The position numbers and the translations under genes were made by a program. Of a stretch of 64,000 bases of DNA, positions 1 through 15,125 are shown one piece after another. The notes below the pieces were generated by a model, which did not search any database, was not told the origin of the DNA, and worked only from the letters and a program-made list of their open reading frames with translations. Location of the stretch: assembly GCF_026213295.1 (NCBI RefSeq), contig NC_079421.1, positions 20,783,457-20,847,456 on the forward strand, read 5' to 3'. Every line of letters starts with the position of its first letter. The stretch's first letter is position 1. The stretch is from Gadus chalcogrammus (taxonomy: Eukaryota; Chordata; Actinopteri; Gadiformes; Gadidae).

Positions 1-1770
<1,770 letters not shown>

Positions 1771-1890
1771 TACTTTTTCCTTTAATTAGATATCTTGATG
1801 TGCTGTGATTTTCACTTTGACTGTCAGTCTAACATTTACTTAGGCTCTAGACCTATTGTGTTTAACCAGCTTTCCTTGGAGAGAGAGGGT

Positions 1891-2016
<126 letters not shown>

Positions 2017-2160
2017 TGGTTTGATTCTCTGCTCATCACCTGTCGCTAGCCTGCCCAGCCTTTAGAGAGGAGACCACTCTGCTCCAACCGACACCTCCTC
2101 CACTAGGCTCCATCTCCCCCTAGCACCTCATCTTAGCTCCTCCTCCTCCCTGGGACCAGA

Positions 2161-2525
2161 GGGAGATGGAGGAAACAGAAGGGGAGGAGGAGGTGGAGGA
2201 AGAGGAGAGTGAGGAGGAGGAGGAGGAGGTCGAAGAGGGGGCGGAGAGGGAGGGGGAGGAGGAGACAGATGAGGTGGAGAGGTGGGGAGGAGGAGGAGCA
2301 GGAGGAGGAGGTGGGGAGGAGGAGGAGAGGGAGGGGGGGAGAGGGAGGAGGAGAGGGAGGAGGAGGAGAGGGAGGGAGGGAGAGGGAGGAGGAGGAGGGA
2401 AGGAGGGGAGGAGGAGGAGGAGGAGGAGAGAAGGAGGAGGAGGAGGAGGAGAGGGAGGAGGAGGAGGTGGGGAGGAGGGGGGGAGGGAGGAGGAGGAGAG
2501 GGAGGAGGAGGAGAGAAGGAGGAGT
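2161..2525. repeat. GGA-rich polypurine tract
   Basis: About 365 bp in which the + strand is almost entirely G and A, built from GGAGGA, GGGAGG and GAGAGGG words with only scattered C or T. Frames on both strands are open only because the composition excludes stop codons. Mirror-symmetric parts could form intramolecular triplexes. Confidence 0.95.
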
Positions 2526-3207
2526 TGCCAGGCAGTGGGATTCTATTTCATGCGGAAGAAATCTGATCACATTGAAATGCATGGAGTTCTAGAGCATGTT
2601 GGAGGCTGTTGTTCGAGAACATTCAGAAGATCTCTCAATTACTTTCCTTAACGGAGCCTCAGGCGCACAGAAAGACGTATAGATAGATAGCCAAACAGAT
2701 ACACAGGGAGATACACACACAGCGTCTAGGTGTCAGACAAACAGAAGGACAGAAAGACAGACATAGTCCTTGAGAAAGATATATGTAGTACTTACTAACT
2801 AGTTCCTTTGTTCAAACTGCTTTGGCAATGTTAATGTTTATTTTCCATGCCAATGCAACTGTTTTGAATTTAATTGAGAGTGAGAGAATGATCTATGTTT
2901 ATATATATATATTTATGTGTATATATATAGAGAGAGAGATAGACAGCTACAGAGAGAAAGAGACTATGGCTGAGAGCAGGGGAAAGAGTGTGTGTGTGTG
3001 AGCTGCCATGATGGATCCAGGCAGCCTTTCTATTTTTTTCCTCATTAGTCAGCCTCAGTTCTCCTGTCTCCACCTCCTCCGCCGTGCACTACCCCAGCTC
3101 CACATGCACTCACCTGCTCCACGTGCACGCTCCCAGCAGCCACACAACTCTGCAGCAGCGCTCAGCACCCACCAGGTACACTCCTGGCTCCTTCACCACT
3201 GACATCT
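2526..3207. other. Intergenic DNA with a short TA patch
   Basis: A TATATATATA/TATATATATAG patch followed by GA occupies 2898-2938, and a short GT run occupies 2988-3000. The stretch 3060-3200 is rich in CAC/CAG words. No gene or recognisable interspersed repeat is visible. Confidence 0.6.
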
Positions 3208-3291
3208 TGCACACACACGCACACGCACACGCACACGCGCACACACACACATACATACACACACACACGCACACACACACACACACACTTG
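3208..3291. repeat. Interrupted (CA)n microsatellite
   Basis: CA dinucleotides interrupted by CG and TA steps (CACGCACACG, ACATACATAC). The interruptions suggest an older, more stable array than the pure CA tracts elsewhere in the window. Confidence 0.95.
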
Positions 3292-3475
3292 AAAACTCCG
3301 TGCACACATTCACACCTTAAATCAGAGACTTTTGCACACATACACACACACTTACAAACACTCACGCGAAAAGCTCTGTGTGCAAGTGCAACAGGGAGAT
3401 TGAAGAGGTTATTACCTTCCGCTTAACGTCTGCCCTCTCAAAGTGAAAAGCTGGAAACCCCAGCTGCTCACATTA

Positions 3476-3722
3476 GACCTGGAGACCTGAGCACAACACC
3501 TGACCCCCAGAACATTCTAGAATTCTGACCCCCAAAACATCCTACAAACTGACCCCCAGGACTTCCTCGTACCATGAGCCCAAGAACAGCACAGAGCCTG
3601 ACTCTGATAGCATCTTAGAAACATGACCCCCAGAACATAATAAAACCTTACCACCAAACATTCTAGACCCTACCCCCAAAACATTCGACAACCTCACCAC
3701 AAGATCATTCTAGAGTCTGATG
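3476..3722. repeat. Degenerate minisatellite, CTGACCCCCAGAACATTCTA type
   Basis: The phrase TGACCCCCAGAACATTCTAGA and variants (TGACCCCCAAAACATCCTA, ATGACCCCCAGAACATAAT, CTACCCCCAAAACATTCGA) recurs about eight times at irregular 20-40 bp spacing. The units have diverged strongly, so this is an old tandem array. Confidence 0.7.
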
Positions 3723-3984
3723 GGTTCAGGGTGTGATCGCGAATGTGTGAAGAGTAAAATTATTTTGCTTGGTCCCTCAACTAACGAATAGCAGCAACAT
3801 TACAATATAAAGTAAATTGATATTTAAACATACATAAAATATGTAAAAATTAGTAAGAATTTTTTTTAAAAATAAGTCACAGAAATGTAAACCGAAATGT
3901 AAAGTAATCAAGTGGTAGTGGTACCAGCCACGGTTGATTGTAGTGTGTTTTGCAATTACAGTTAATAATGCAGTTAATATTTAT
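3723..3984. other. AT-rich DNA, possible LINE 3' flank
   Basis: AT-rich, without open frames. It adjoins the 3' side of the minus-strand LINE fragment at 3985-4480, so it may be that element's 3' untranslated region. This is inference from position only. Confidence 0.3.
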
Positions 3985-4480
3985 TTAAATATTCTCTTGT
4001 TGTATCGTGTGTTGGGTTGGTTTGATAGTAGTGGATTCCTCCAGGAGCTTGACTGCTTGGGGGAAAATACTATGACTCATCCTCTGGGTTTTGGCCCCGA
4101 GGCTTCGGTACCGTCTCCCCGACGGCAGTGGCTCAAAGAGCTTGTGGTTGGGGTGGCTGGGGTCTCTGATATTCTGAGGGCCTTCGTGACACACCGGGCC
4201 TTGTACGTGTCCTGGATGGAGGGAAGCTCACATCCGCTGATCCCCTCAGCTGTCTGCACTACCCTTTGCAGCGCTTTGCAGCATTGAGCACGTGCAGTTC
4301 CCGTTCCAGGCTGTGATGCATCCTGCTAAGATACTCTAGGTTGTGCCTCTGAAGAAGGCCCCCAGGATTATTGGCCCCAAGCCAAACTTTTTCTGCCGCC
4401 TACGGTGAAATAGGCTTCGCTGTGCTTTTTTCACCACCTGGTTGATGTGGTCCTCCCAGGTGAGGTCTTTTGGTCTCCCT
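3985..4480 (-). mobile_element. CR1/L2-type LINE fragment (end of the reverse-transcriptase ORF)
   Basis: Translated on the minus strand, this reads like the C-terminal part of a fish L2/Rex-type non-LTR retrotransposon polymerase. In order it shows DLTWEDHINQVVKKAQRSL, ITAWNGNC, LPSIQDTYKARCVTKAL and HPNHKLFEPLPSGRRYRSL, then a PQAVKLL end. These match the conserved order of thumb and C-terminal motifs in the CR1 superfamily. Stops (near the FFRGTT segment) and at least one frameshift show it is dead. Only about 500 bp remains, as expected of a 5'-truncated copy. The exact family (L2, Rex1 or Babar) cannot be fixed by eye. Confidence 0.8.
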
Positions 4481-4585
4481 CTCTGTCTAATCCTTCTTCG
4501 GCTCATGTGGCGGGACTGGTGAAGTCAGTATATGTGTGTAGTGTAGTCGAGTTTGTTGCCATGTGATCAAGTGTATTTGTGTGTA

Positions 4586-4588
<3 letters not shown>

Positions 4589-4629
<41 letters not shown>

Positions 4630-4690
4630 AGAAAATGCTTGTAAATTTGGTTATAATTAAGTATTTGCTTTATGTGGGTGTTTGTGTGAG

Positions 4691-4736
<46 letters not shown>

Positions 4737-4776
4737 AAAAGGCTTGTGAATTTGGTTGTAAATAAGTATTTGCTTT

Positions 4777-4827
<51 letters not shown>

Positions 4828-4846
4828 CTGTGTGTGTGTGTGTGTG
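4589..4846. repeat. Compound (GT)n array with duplicated 45-bp spacers
   Basis: Three GT runs (4589-4627, about 4696-4734, about 4780-4846) are separated by two homologous spacers at 4628-4674 and 4735-4779. Both spacers contain gcttgt-aatttggtt and aagtatttgcttta. The period is about 107 bp, so spacer and GT run were copied together. Confidence 0.9.
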
Positions 4847-6684
4847 TTTGGTGTGGGAGTTTGTACTTTTTTTGTGTATCTAGTCATTACTTTCCTCCGA
4901 AAGTAGGAGTTCCATTAAATCACAAGTTTCTCTCTCTCCCCCTTTCTCTCTTGCTCTCCCCTGAAATAGGAAGAAATATGTTGACACCCATTGCTGCAGG
5001 AGAAAAATAGAGAGAGAGAACAAGGGCTGTTTGTTGAAACAACACACACCCTAACTGCGACTCATGTTCTAGAGAGATGTTCTAGGGAGATGAAGTTATA
5101 TATTCTGAAACATTTTGAGTAATGCATTTCTACAGCATGCAGGGGGCTGCAGTCCATACAGAACATGAGGCGCTAAAAAATTCAGGGGGGTAAAACAGGT
5201 CAGAGGCGAACCAGAAACATTAGTGTTCTCAGGCAGCAAGACCGGAGGTTGGTTTATGCGAGTGGCTCGCGGTTAACGGTGACGGATGAAGGAAATTAAG
5301 GTGTGAAGCGCATCGTTAGAGTGGACTGACACACAGTCCTTCTGACCGAGGCCGTTACAGGGCTGTTCATCGCACACGCTCTGTTGCAATCTGCCTCATC
5401 CGCCCAATGAAGAGACGGACTAAGCAGGCGGCTTCTAGCTTTGGGCCAATTGGAAAGAATATCTGTTTAAATGTTAAACGTTATGGGTGTGTGTGTGTGT
5501 GTGTGTGTGAGTGTATGTATAGTTGCATGTGTGTGTGTGAGTGCGGTGTTAATGGAGGTCCACCAGCATGGGCTTTCAGGGTAATTGAAGTTGTTAGGAT
5601 GGTTCTAGGAGGTTCCAGAAGGTTTTTGATGGTGAAGCCCCCACTCTACATGGAAACCAGGAGATGAAAGCAACATAGCCGTTTGAAGCAAGGGATCGTG
5701 GGTAATCTCTCTCCAACAGACCCACTTATTAAGCCACAAGCCGATCGTCTGTGTGTGCACGTGTGTGTATTGGGCACTGTAAGAATACTATGTGTGTGTG
5801 TGTGTGGGTGTGCATGTGTGTGAAGGCAGGCGTTTGCTTGAGTGTGTGTGTGTGTATGTAACAGTGCATGTAAGTGCGTAAGTAAGTGAGTGTATTTGCA
5901 TCTTACAGAATTGAGAAAAGGTGCAACCTCTGTTAGCTCCCTGTCACTGTGCCATTAAGCAAGGCATTTCACTGCTGCCTGTGCCATTTTTGCCCTTCTC
6001 CTCGTAAATAAGTGGCAATGTCTGCTACTTTTCATGACACCTGCGGTCATTTCCCCCTGATTGGTAAAGGTTATTCTAAGGATATGATGAAACTATCCCT
6101 GCTACTTCTTCTACTTTGAGTACTAATACTACGAATGCACTGTTTCTTTGGCCGATATCGTTTTTCACTATATACTGTGTGCAGATTTTTTTTTGTTGCA
6201 TGAAATTGTGATTGCATATAAAAACATAACCGCCTTTGTCACAAACATCGTTTTTTTTTTCACAACGCTAGTACGAAGCAGTACTCTCTTAGGTTAGAAA
6301 AAAGCAAGTGTGAAGGCTCCCCTCAAACATTTATTTTACGAGAGCGATGCTGCCGTTTAACCCCACCCTGGCATTTCTGCAGGCTTCCCAGGAGATAAGC
6401 TATGGGAGGTAAAGCCAACCCATTGAGCTGGGGATGACTCCTGGGTGGTCTCCACAGGGGGCCGGGCAGACTGTGTTTAGCTCCCACCAGGAGCAATGTT
6501 CATTCCTTCATATCAACACACATACATTACCCCTGAAGGAGAATACATAAGCAGGCACTGTAATCCATAGGGAAAACATAAGCGTCGTGCTCACTCTCTC
6601 ACTCTCTCTCTCTTACACTCCCTCTCCTCTCTCGCTCGCTCTCTTTGTTTCTCTTTCTCTCTTTGTTTCTCTCTCTCTCTGTCT
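4847..6684. other. Unique intergenic DNA with short GT and CT patches
   Basis: Short GT-rich patches lie at 5484-5512, 5750-5830 and 5840-5880, and a CT-rich patch at 6595-6685. An imperfect phrase at 5930-5990 (cattaagcaaggcatttcactgc) resembles a SINE-body remnant, but too little remains to call. No gene is seen. Confidence 0.5.
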
Positions 6685-7200
6685 CTCAATTCAATTCAAT
6701 TCATTCTTTATTGGCCTGAGAAACAAACATTAACATTGCCGAAGCAGGTGAAAAATTAAGAGGTCAAGGTATAAAATGTTAAATACAAATATATAGACAT
6801 ATCAGATATTAGAATATTAAATACTCATAATATAAATTGTTGCAGCGCCACTAGTGGTGCATAACTTTGTTGCACTTTCTGATGTACTGAGCACCTCTGT
6901 GATTTTTGTCTGCGTGTCTGTCTTGTCTTCTGTATTTTTGTTGTGTCCTTTTTTTTTTATACTGTGTGTGAACGCCTTTTCTTGCCCTGCAAACCAAATT
7001 TACCCACGGGTATGAATAAAGCAACCTTGACCTTGACCTTACTCAATATATAAAAAGTTAAATATTGGGTATTACAAAAAAATCCAGCATTTCCTTTAAA
7101 CAGATCAATTAAAGAAACACTGCACATACACAGTATTTGCAATGAGGAGGACGTGTGTGCAATAGTGTAATCATTATGAACAGGCAGAGAAAGTGATGTC
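6685..7200 (-). mobile_element. LINE 3' end remnant, interrupted by a second insertion
   Basis: The CAATTCAATTCAATTC run followed by TTCTTTATTGGCCTGAGAAAC is the inverted 3' terminus typical of fish L2/Rex-type LINEs (the TTTATTGGCATG-AA type). The AT-rich body continues to about 6836, is interrupted by a 204-bp insert, and resumes at about 7041. It ends near a GTGCAATAGTG word. No coding capacity is left. Confidence 0.55.
6837..7040 (+). mobile_element. Short 5'-truncated LINE 3' tail inserted into another LINE tail
   Basis: It ends in ATGAATAAAGCAACCTTGACCTTGACCTT, the tandem-hexamer tail of fish L2-type LINEs (described here as CCTTGA repeats). The boundaries are marked by near-identical 14-bp flanks, actcataatataaa at 6823-6836 and actcaatatataaa at 7041-7054, consistent with a target-site duplication. 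There is no reading frame, so this is a dead 3' fragment. Confidence 0.6.
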
Positions 7201-7670
7201 TCTCCCTATCCACCAAGGTATGCTTGCTGGCAAAGGGAGTCAACATCCGACAGGTCATTTATTGATGAAGGGCAAGCAGGAGCTTGGCACTCTGTGTCAA
7301 AAAGCCGGCAGGTGCTTCATCAACAGAGGGGTTCTGGTAAGAGTCTCTGGGGGTTGTGGTCGGAGACCCTGAGAGTCACGCAGCAGAGATAATGGGTCGG
7401 TCCAGAGAGAGAGTACACGTTATCTAACTGGTATCCATACTGGTATTGTTAGCGCTTTAGTTTTTACGTTCATGGCAAGAAGTGCACTAATGCCAAGTGT
7501 TTGACAAATTATGTTGGCAACAGATGTTGTAGTGAAGCCATGAGGGACGGTTGCGATAGTGTAATCACCCACGCCCATATGGCCCTTTAACCACACCAGT
7601 GAACACACACACAATACCTAACAAGTGATGTCTCTAGCAGCCAACTGGTTAAACCAGGGCCAGTTCTGGG
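7201..7670. other. Unique intergenic DNA
   Basis: No recognisable gene or repeat. Reading frames are short and without similarity that I can name. Confidence 0.5.
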
Positions 7671-7830
7671 CTATGGATAGTAGTCCATAGTGATTAGGGT
7701 GCTGGGCTTCCAACACAAAATTTCCGAGATCGAACCCCAAATGCCCCTAGTGTTCCTGTAAAGGCATCAATAAACAAGAACCCCCTAACCCTTACCCTTA
7801 GCTGTTGGAGCAGAAACAGGGGATGAATGA
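7671..7830 (+). mobile_element. tRNA-derived SINE remnant
   Basis: The head gtgattagggtgctgggctt and the B-box-like gagatcgaacccc match the Leu-type tRNA head common in fish SINEs. They are followed by a body like ggcatc-aacaagaacccc-taaccc. The A box is weak and several positions have diverged, so it is an inactive copy. Confidence 0.65.
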
Positions 7831-7904
7831 AAATGAGACACACGATAGAAACATCCACGCACTAAACAGGGCTGAGCTGGGCTGTATTTAGATTCCTCAG
7901 CCAT

Positions 7905-8065
7905 CCGCACACCGCAGAGTCGGCCGTGCGCGCCAACGACCTGCACAACAGGGGCAGCTGGGAGCCAACCGTCTTGCTCAAGGACACCTTGACAGAGAGA
8001 CCGACGGAGCCAAGGATCCAACCGGCAACTCTACAAATAAGGACCTCCTCTACCTATCAGCTCGC
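7905..8065 (-). mobile_element. tRNA-derived SINE remnant (GTCTTGCTCAAGGACACCT family)
   Basis: On the minus strand it runs from a degenerate tRNA-like head (gataggtagaggaggtcc) through a B-box-like ttggatccttgg to gtgtccttgagcaagac. It shares the body phrase of the SINEs at 11535-11830 and 13275-13525, but is more eroded. Confidence 0.6.
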
Positions 8066-8799
8066 TCTCTCTCTCTCCCTCTGGGTCTCTCTCTCTCTCT
8101 CTCTCCGTCCCCGTCGGCAGTGTTCAGGGTTATTTCACAGCGGCTGCCATAAATAGAATAAGAAGAACCAACCCGATCTCTTCTATTACCGTGGTAGCCG
8201 TGATCTGACATGCAGCCTCCTGGATAAAGGTGGCTCACTGCCATGCATCCCATAATGAACAGGATCATTTTGGAGGCCATCTACAGGCCCGGTGCTCTGT
8301 CTAAATTAGAGCGGGTCTCTTGTTATCGTGGACAGAATTCAAAACGCACACGCTTGGTATTCCGACAGCCATAACGCACAACACTCAACGGCATTGCCAA
8401 GTTAATTGTGCAAGTACGTGTGTGTGTGTGTGTGTCTGTCTATGTCGTACATGTCTGAGTGTGTGAGCACGTGTGTGTATACGTATGTGTGCGTGATTGT
8501 GTACACACGCGTGTGCATGTCTTTTTCTCTGCATACACGCCCATGTATTTTACTAATCAGTACCAGCAGGAACAGGCAGTTGTTGCCATGACACCTCGCA
8601 GGGCATCACATCGGTGGGCGGAGCCAGGACTCCAGGCGACCAATGATGTCAGTAGGCTGGGCGAGAGGGGGGTTGCTTCACATTTAACCAGGTGAGAGTA
8701 CTCATTCAAAACGAAAATGAAGGACGAGAGAGAGAGATTGATAGATAAAGAGGGGATTGAGAGATAGGTACTTGGTTAATATTCACTCCAGTGCTGTTT

Positions 8800-8801
<2 letters not shown>
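8066..8801. other. Intergenic DNA with CT and GT patches
   Basis: CT-rich at 8066-8106 and GT-rich at 8415-8520. Otherwise unique sequence with no gene seen. Confidence 0.5.

Positions 8802-8874
<73 letters not shown>
8802..8874. repeat. (GA)n microsatellite
   Basis: About 73 bp of pure GA dinucleotides, followed by a degenerate purine-rich flank to about 8970. Confidence 0.97.
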
Positions 8875-9961
<1,087 letters not shown>

Positions 9962-10145
9962 TTGTAATATGTAGGGAGCAGGCTTTAGGGAGCAGACTGA
10001 AGCCCTGCTCACGCTGACAAGGGAGAGGGCTTTAGAGACACTTGTATGATGGGGTTTAGAATGGCGGGATAAGGTCCATCCACTCGATGGGTTGTGAGCA
10101 GAATAGGCTGCAATAGGACTGAAGATTATATATTGACCTACTAGG

Positions 10146-11384
<1,239 letters not shown>

Positions 11385-11521
11385 TTAGAGGGAGGAGGGG
11401 AGGAGGGGGAGGTGGATGAGAGAGAGGAGGAAGGGGAGCGAGAAAGAGAGGAGAGAAGTGAGAAGGAGAGAGGTGGAGGGGAGTGAGTCGGGGGGAGAGG
11501 GAAGGACAGAGAGGGGAGTTC
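11385..11521. repeat. GA/GGA polypurine tract
   Basis: About 137 bp of almost pure purine on the + strand (gggaggagggg, gagagagg, gtcgggggg). It directly precedes a SINE and may mark an old insertion tail. That link is inference. Confidence 0.85.
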
Positions 11522-11534
11522 TTCCTCTGTTTAA

Positions 11535-11830
11535 TTGTGAGTAAATGTAAACGTAAATGCACTGCATTTATTTAGTGCTTTTTCTAACCATTTGACAATC
11601 AAAGCGCTTTACAATATTGCCTCACATTCACCCTTCACGCACACATTCACACACCGACGGCGGAGTCAACCATGCAAGGGGGACAGCCAGCTCGTCGGGA
11701 GCAGTTAGGGTTAGGTGCCGTGCTCAAGGACACCTCGACACTCAGCTAGGAGGAGCCGGGGATCGAACCAACAACCTTCAGGTTACCAGCCGACCCGCTC
11801 TACCTCCTGAGCTACTGCCTCCCCTGTGTA
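11535..11830 (-). mobile_element. tRNA-derived fish SINE, near full length
   Basis: On the minus strand the element starts with a tRNA-like head: an A-box region TAGCTCAGGAGG at 11803-11818 and a B box GGTTCGATCCCC at 11756-11769. The body carries GTGTCGAGGTGTCCTTGAGCA, CCGACGAGCTGGCTG and GACTCCGCCGTCGG words. The tail reads TGTAAAGCGCTTTGATTGT. RNA polymerase III promoter boxes are preserved, so it is one of the younger SINEs here. Confidence 0.85.
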
Positions 11831-11959
11831 AAGAGTAAACTGAGCATACTAGAACAATACGATCTAAAGTTTCATGAGACATACTGGACCTGGAGGTGGA
11901 GGGGACCATGCTTTAACACAAAGTAAATATAGGCAATGGGAAACGTCAACGTGTGTCCC

Positions 11960-12245
11960 AGCCCTCCTACTTATTGTATGTTGTACGACCTGGCACATAA
12001 TGTACGCACTTATTGTATGTTGTATTTAGTTACAGTACTTAGTTGTGTAGCATCGTATCCTAGCTATCTTTGTTGGATACAGGGAATGGGTTAACCTAGC
12101 GATTGTTAGTGCTTGGCAATTCATTCTATGAAGTTTCTTACCGTACCGACAGCGATACATTGTTTCACTTTCGTATTACATATGTACTTCTTGCATGTCG
12201 CTTAGGATAAAAGCGTCTGCTAAATGCCCTAAATGTAAATGTAAG
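11960..12245 (+). mobile_element. Fish SINE/LINE 3' tail (AAAGCGTCTGCTAAATG type)
   Basis: The TATTGTATGTTGTA words at 11974 and 12010 and the terminal GGATAAAAGCGTCTGCTAAA at 12207-12226 match the 3' tail shared by L2-mobilised fish SINEs and their partner LINEs. It ends in ATGTAAATGTAA. The head is missing or unrecognisable. Confidence 0.65.
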
Positions 12246-12406
12246 TGTGTGTGTGTGTGTGTGTATGAGCGTGTGCGCGTACGTATGTCTCTTTGGGTTT
12301 GTGTGACAAGTGCACTCAACAGAACTAACATCCAAGTTGAACAACCTTTATGTTGGAGGAAAAAGAAAAACATCTGAAAGCTGACAGCGGAGACGCGTTG
12401 GATGCT

Positions 12407-12810
12407 GCGGAGATGAGGGATGTGGGGGAGAGAGAGGGGGAGCTTGGGAAGGAGGGGGGAGACGAAGTGAGGAGAGGGGGAGGAAGGGGTGCAGAGGGGG
12501 GAGGTGGGGTAAGAGGAGGCAGATTAGGTGTGGAAGAGTGGGGGGGGGGGGCGTGCAGTAAGAGGGGAGAGCTAAGGGGGAGATGGGTGAGTCGGGGGGA
12601 GTGGGGAGGTGAGGAGGGGTGTAAGGGGGAAGGTGGCGTGATATTTAGGGTGTGGTGAGGAGAGAGAGAGGGTGAGATGAGGTTGGGAGAGAGGAGGGAG
12701 GTAGGAATGACCTGGGGCGTGGGGGGGGGAGATGAGGAGAGATGGGGGAGTTGAGCAGGGGGAGAAGCAGAGAGGACGGGGGGGGAGGAAAGGGGAGGAG
12801 AGGGAGTCAC
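12407..12810. repeat. G-rich polypurine tract
   Basis: About 400 bp with strong purine bias, dominated by GGGGGAG, GTGGGG and GAGGGG words, with G runs of 8-10 at 12540 and 12721. Several closely spaced GGG runs give G-quadruplex potential. Open frames across it are compositional. Confidence 0.9.
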
Positions 12811-13274
12811 TGGGGATGGCGTGCAGGGCAGTGTGTCGTGTGTGATTGCGGCGTTGTAAGAAGCGCCATGCGTTTGATTCCCGGGGATGAGGAGATGAAA
12901 GTGTGTGCAGAGGATGACTGTCAGGCTTTACGACCACTGAGGGTAAAAAAAACAACAACGTTTGACAAGAGAGGGGCTCCCTGTAGAATGGCCGCTTTGA
13001 GCTCTGAGTAGTGTGTGTCACACACACACACACACATTTGCACGTGCAAAGATACAAAGGCACACACACAGTTGGAATCCGTAACAGTTACCGAATGTCA
13101 AAGTCTGTTCTGTTCACCTGTCAATCTACTGCCACTGTTGCCATATAAATAAAGAAATATTTATCCCCCACAATACAGCGTCTGTCCCCGGTGCTTGGTG
13201 ACATGATGTTAAATACGTGTATAATTTGACTTGAGGCAATTAGCTTACATGGGGAACCTCAGATTGCCAAGCCA
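12811..13274. other. Intergenic DNA with a possible tRNA-like remnant
   Basis: The phrase ATGCGTTTGATTCCCGGGG at about 12867 resembles a degenerate B box, and a short CA run lies at 13020-13035. Neither suffices for an element call. Confidence 0.3.
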
Positions 13275-13525
13275 AGAGCGGCATGTAGCTCAGGAGGTGG
13301 AGTGGGTTGGATGTCAACCGCAGGGTTGCTAGTTCGATCCCAAGCTCCTCCTGGAGTGTCGAGGTGACCATGAGCAAGACAGCCCACCCTCACGGCTCCC
13401 GACGAGCTGGCTGTCGCCTCGCATGGCTGACGCCAACGTCGGTGTGTGCATGTGTGCATGAATGGGTGAATGTCAGGCGATATTGTACAGTGCTTTGGGT
13501 GGCCTCTGGTCTTCTTCAAAGACAA
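13275..13525 (+). mobile_element. tRNA-derived fish SINE (same family as 11535-11830)
   Basis: It begins with TGTAGCTCAGGAGGTGG (A box region, 13283-13300), then AGTTCGATCCC (B box, 13331-13341), GTGTCGAGGTGACCATGAGCA and CCCGACGAGCTGGCTGTCG. The tail reads TTGTACAGTGCTTTGGGTGG. Order and spacing match the minus-strand copy at 11.5 kb, but with more substitutions. Confidence 0.8.
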
Positions 13526-13804
13526 GGTGGGGGACAAAGTTCATGGTCTCCCGCCTCCCTCCCGTCTATGGACCCTTCGGGAGCTGCCCTTCTTTCATCA
13601 CACACAGATAATGTGTCTCGGCCACGTGGTCACAGGATTGAACCACATGTCACAACACTCAACCTGCAGTAGTATCGGCTTCCCCTGGCAGTTATTGCTG
13701 CTACATCGGAAGTCTGGGATGGGAAGTGAGCACACTTCAAAATGATTCCTACTGAGTTACTAAAAGACAATTTATCATTTATGTTCTTTCTTTCATCTTC
13801 ACTA

Positions 13805-13930
13805 GTAGTCAGTTAGCAGATGATTTTATCCCAAGCTGCTTAAAGTGAATTCAGTTGTCATGTATAGAGTAGATAAGGGTTAGGGCAACTTGCTCTAAGA
13901 TGGCCTCAGGTAGGAAAATAGAGGATTCTT
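13805..13930 (-). mobile_element. SINE/LINE tail remnant
   Basis: The + strand reads ttagcagatgattttatccc-aagctgcttaaagtgaattcagt. This is the inverse of the GGATAAAAGCGTCTGCTAA tail, followed by gggttagggcaacttgctct, like the inverted SINE body. It is about 125 bp and strongly diverged. Confidence 0.6.
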
Positions 13931-14403
13931 TTATTAGCATGAAAGTTACTTGCAAAAGTATTGGCAAAGATAAACACTTAAAAAAACAAAGCAATAAAAA
14001 GCAAACATTGTGCAGAAAGAATCTGATTACAAAAATGTCTTGTATTTGATGACAACTCTCTCTCTCTCTCTCTGTCTCTGTGTCGTTCTGTGATGCTAAA
14101 TATGATTCTTTCTGTAAAAGTAATTTTCTCTCCATCATTACCTCCTCCTACATCCTTCTTGGCTTAGGTTATTTTCTAAAAGCAGTGTTCTATAAACACA
14201 ATGGGATTGGTTTAGGCGCTGGTGTGAAACAGACCTGCTAAAGGGAAGGCTTGGGTGTGGTCTAACCACTGTAGACGTGTTGTAAACCCCAGGGCCATTG
14301 AAGTCCAGCCATTGTTCTCGTTAACGTCGTTAAGAACCAGCAGAACCAATCCCATCGATAGAGGACATGCTATCGTAGCTCATCCCCTCTGCACTTGACA
14401 ACC

Positions 14404-14738
<335 letters not shown>

Positions 14739-14879
14739 CCCATAGGCAATCATTTCCCCTTCCAATGCTAATTTGTACAATTGTCAGAGAGGCACAAAAT
14801 ACTTTCAAGTCATTCATAGCCTCAACTACCTGACTAATTAAACCCAAGAAAACGGAACAGCAAAAAATATATTTAGTAT

Positions 14880-15056
14880 GACAGCAGGAGTACCGTAGCT
14901 AACATGAGGTAGGGAACGGCGATAGCAGATAGTTAATTGCAGATAGTCAACCTCAAATTGCTTACAGTTGAATGCTAACAGCATAAAGCTAACAGCAGAT
15001 AGTTCTTTGTCGATAGCCAAACACAGACAACACATCCAATATCAGATACCTAACAG
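14880..15056. repeat. Degenerate TAACAGCAGATAG minisatellite
   Basis: The words gcagatagttaattgcagatagtca, taacagcataaagctaacagcagatag and gatacctaacagcat recur at 20-40 bp spacing. It runs directly into a TATC array, which may have grown from the AGATAG motif. Confidence 0.55.
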
Positions 15057-15057
15057 C

Positions 15058-15108
<51 letters not shown>

Positions 15109-15125
15109 CATCTATCCATCTATCT
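15057..15125. repeat. (TATC)n tetranucleotide microsatellite
   Basis: About 17 TATC units, with the last few replaced by CATC. Confidence 0.97.

Noticed and set aside
2133..2651. Glu/Gly-rich and Pro/Leu-rich frames of 149-161 codons
   Set aside because: Both arise from the GGA-rich purine tract.
12325..12810. 161-codon proline/serine-rich minus frame
   Set aside because: Translation of a polypurine tract, with no recognisable structure.
15057..15125. Regular short repeats as a CRISPR-like array
   Set aside because: Four-base unit without spacers. This is a eukaryotic microsatellite.
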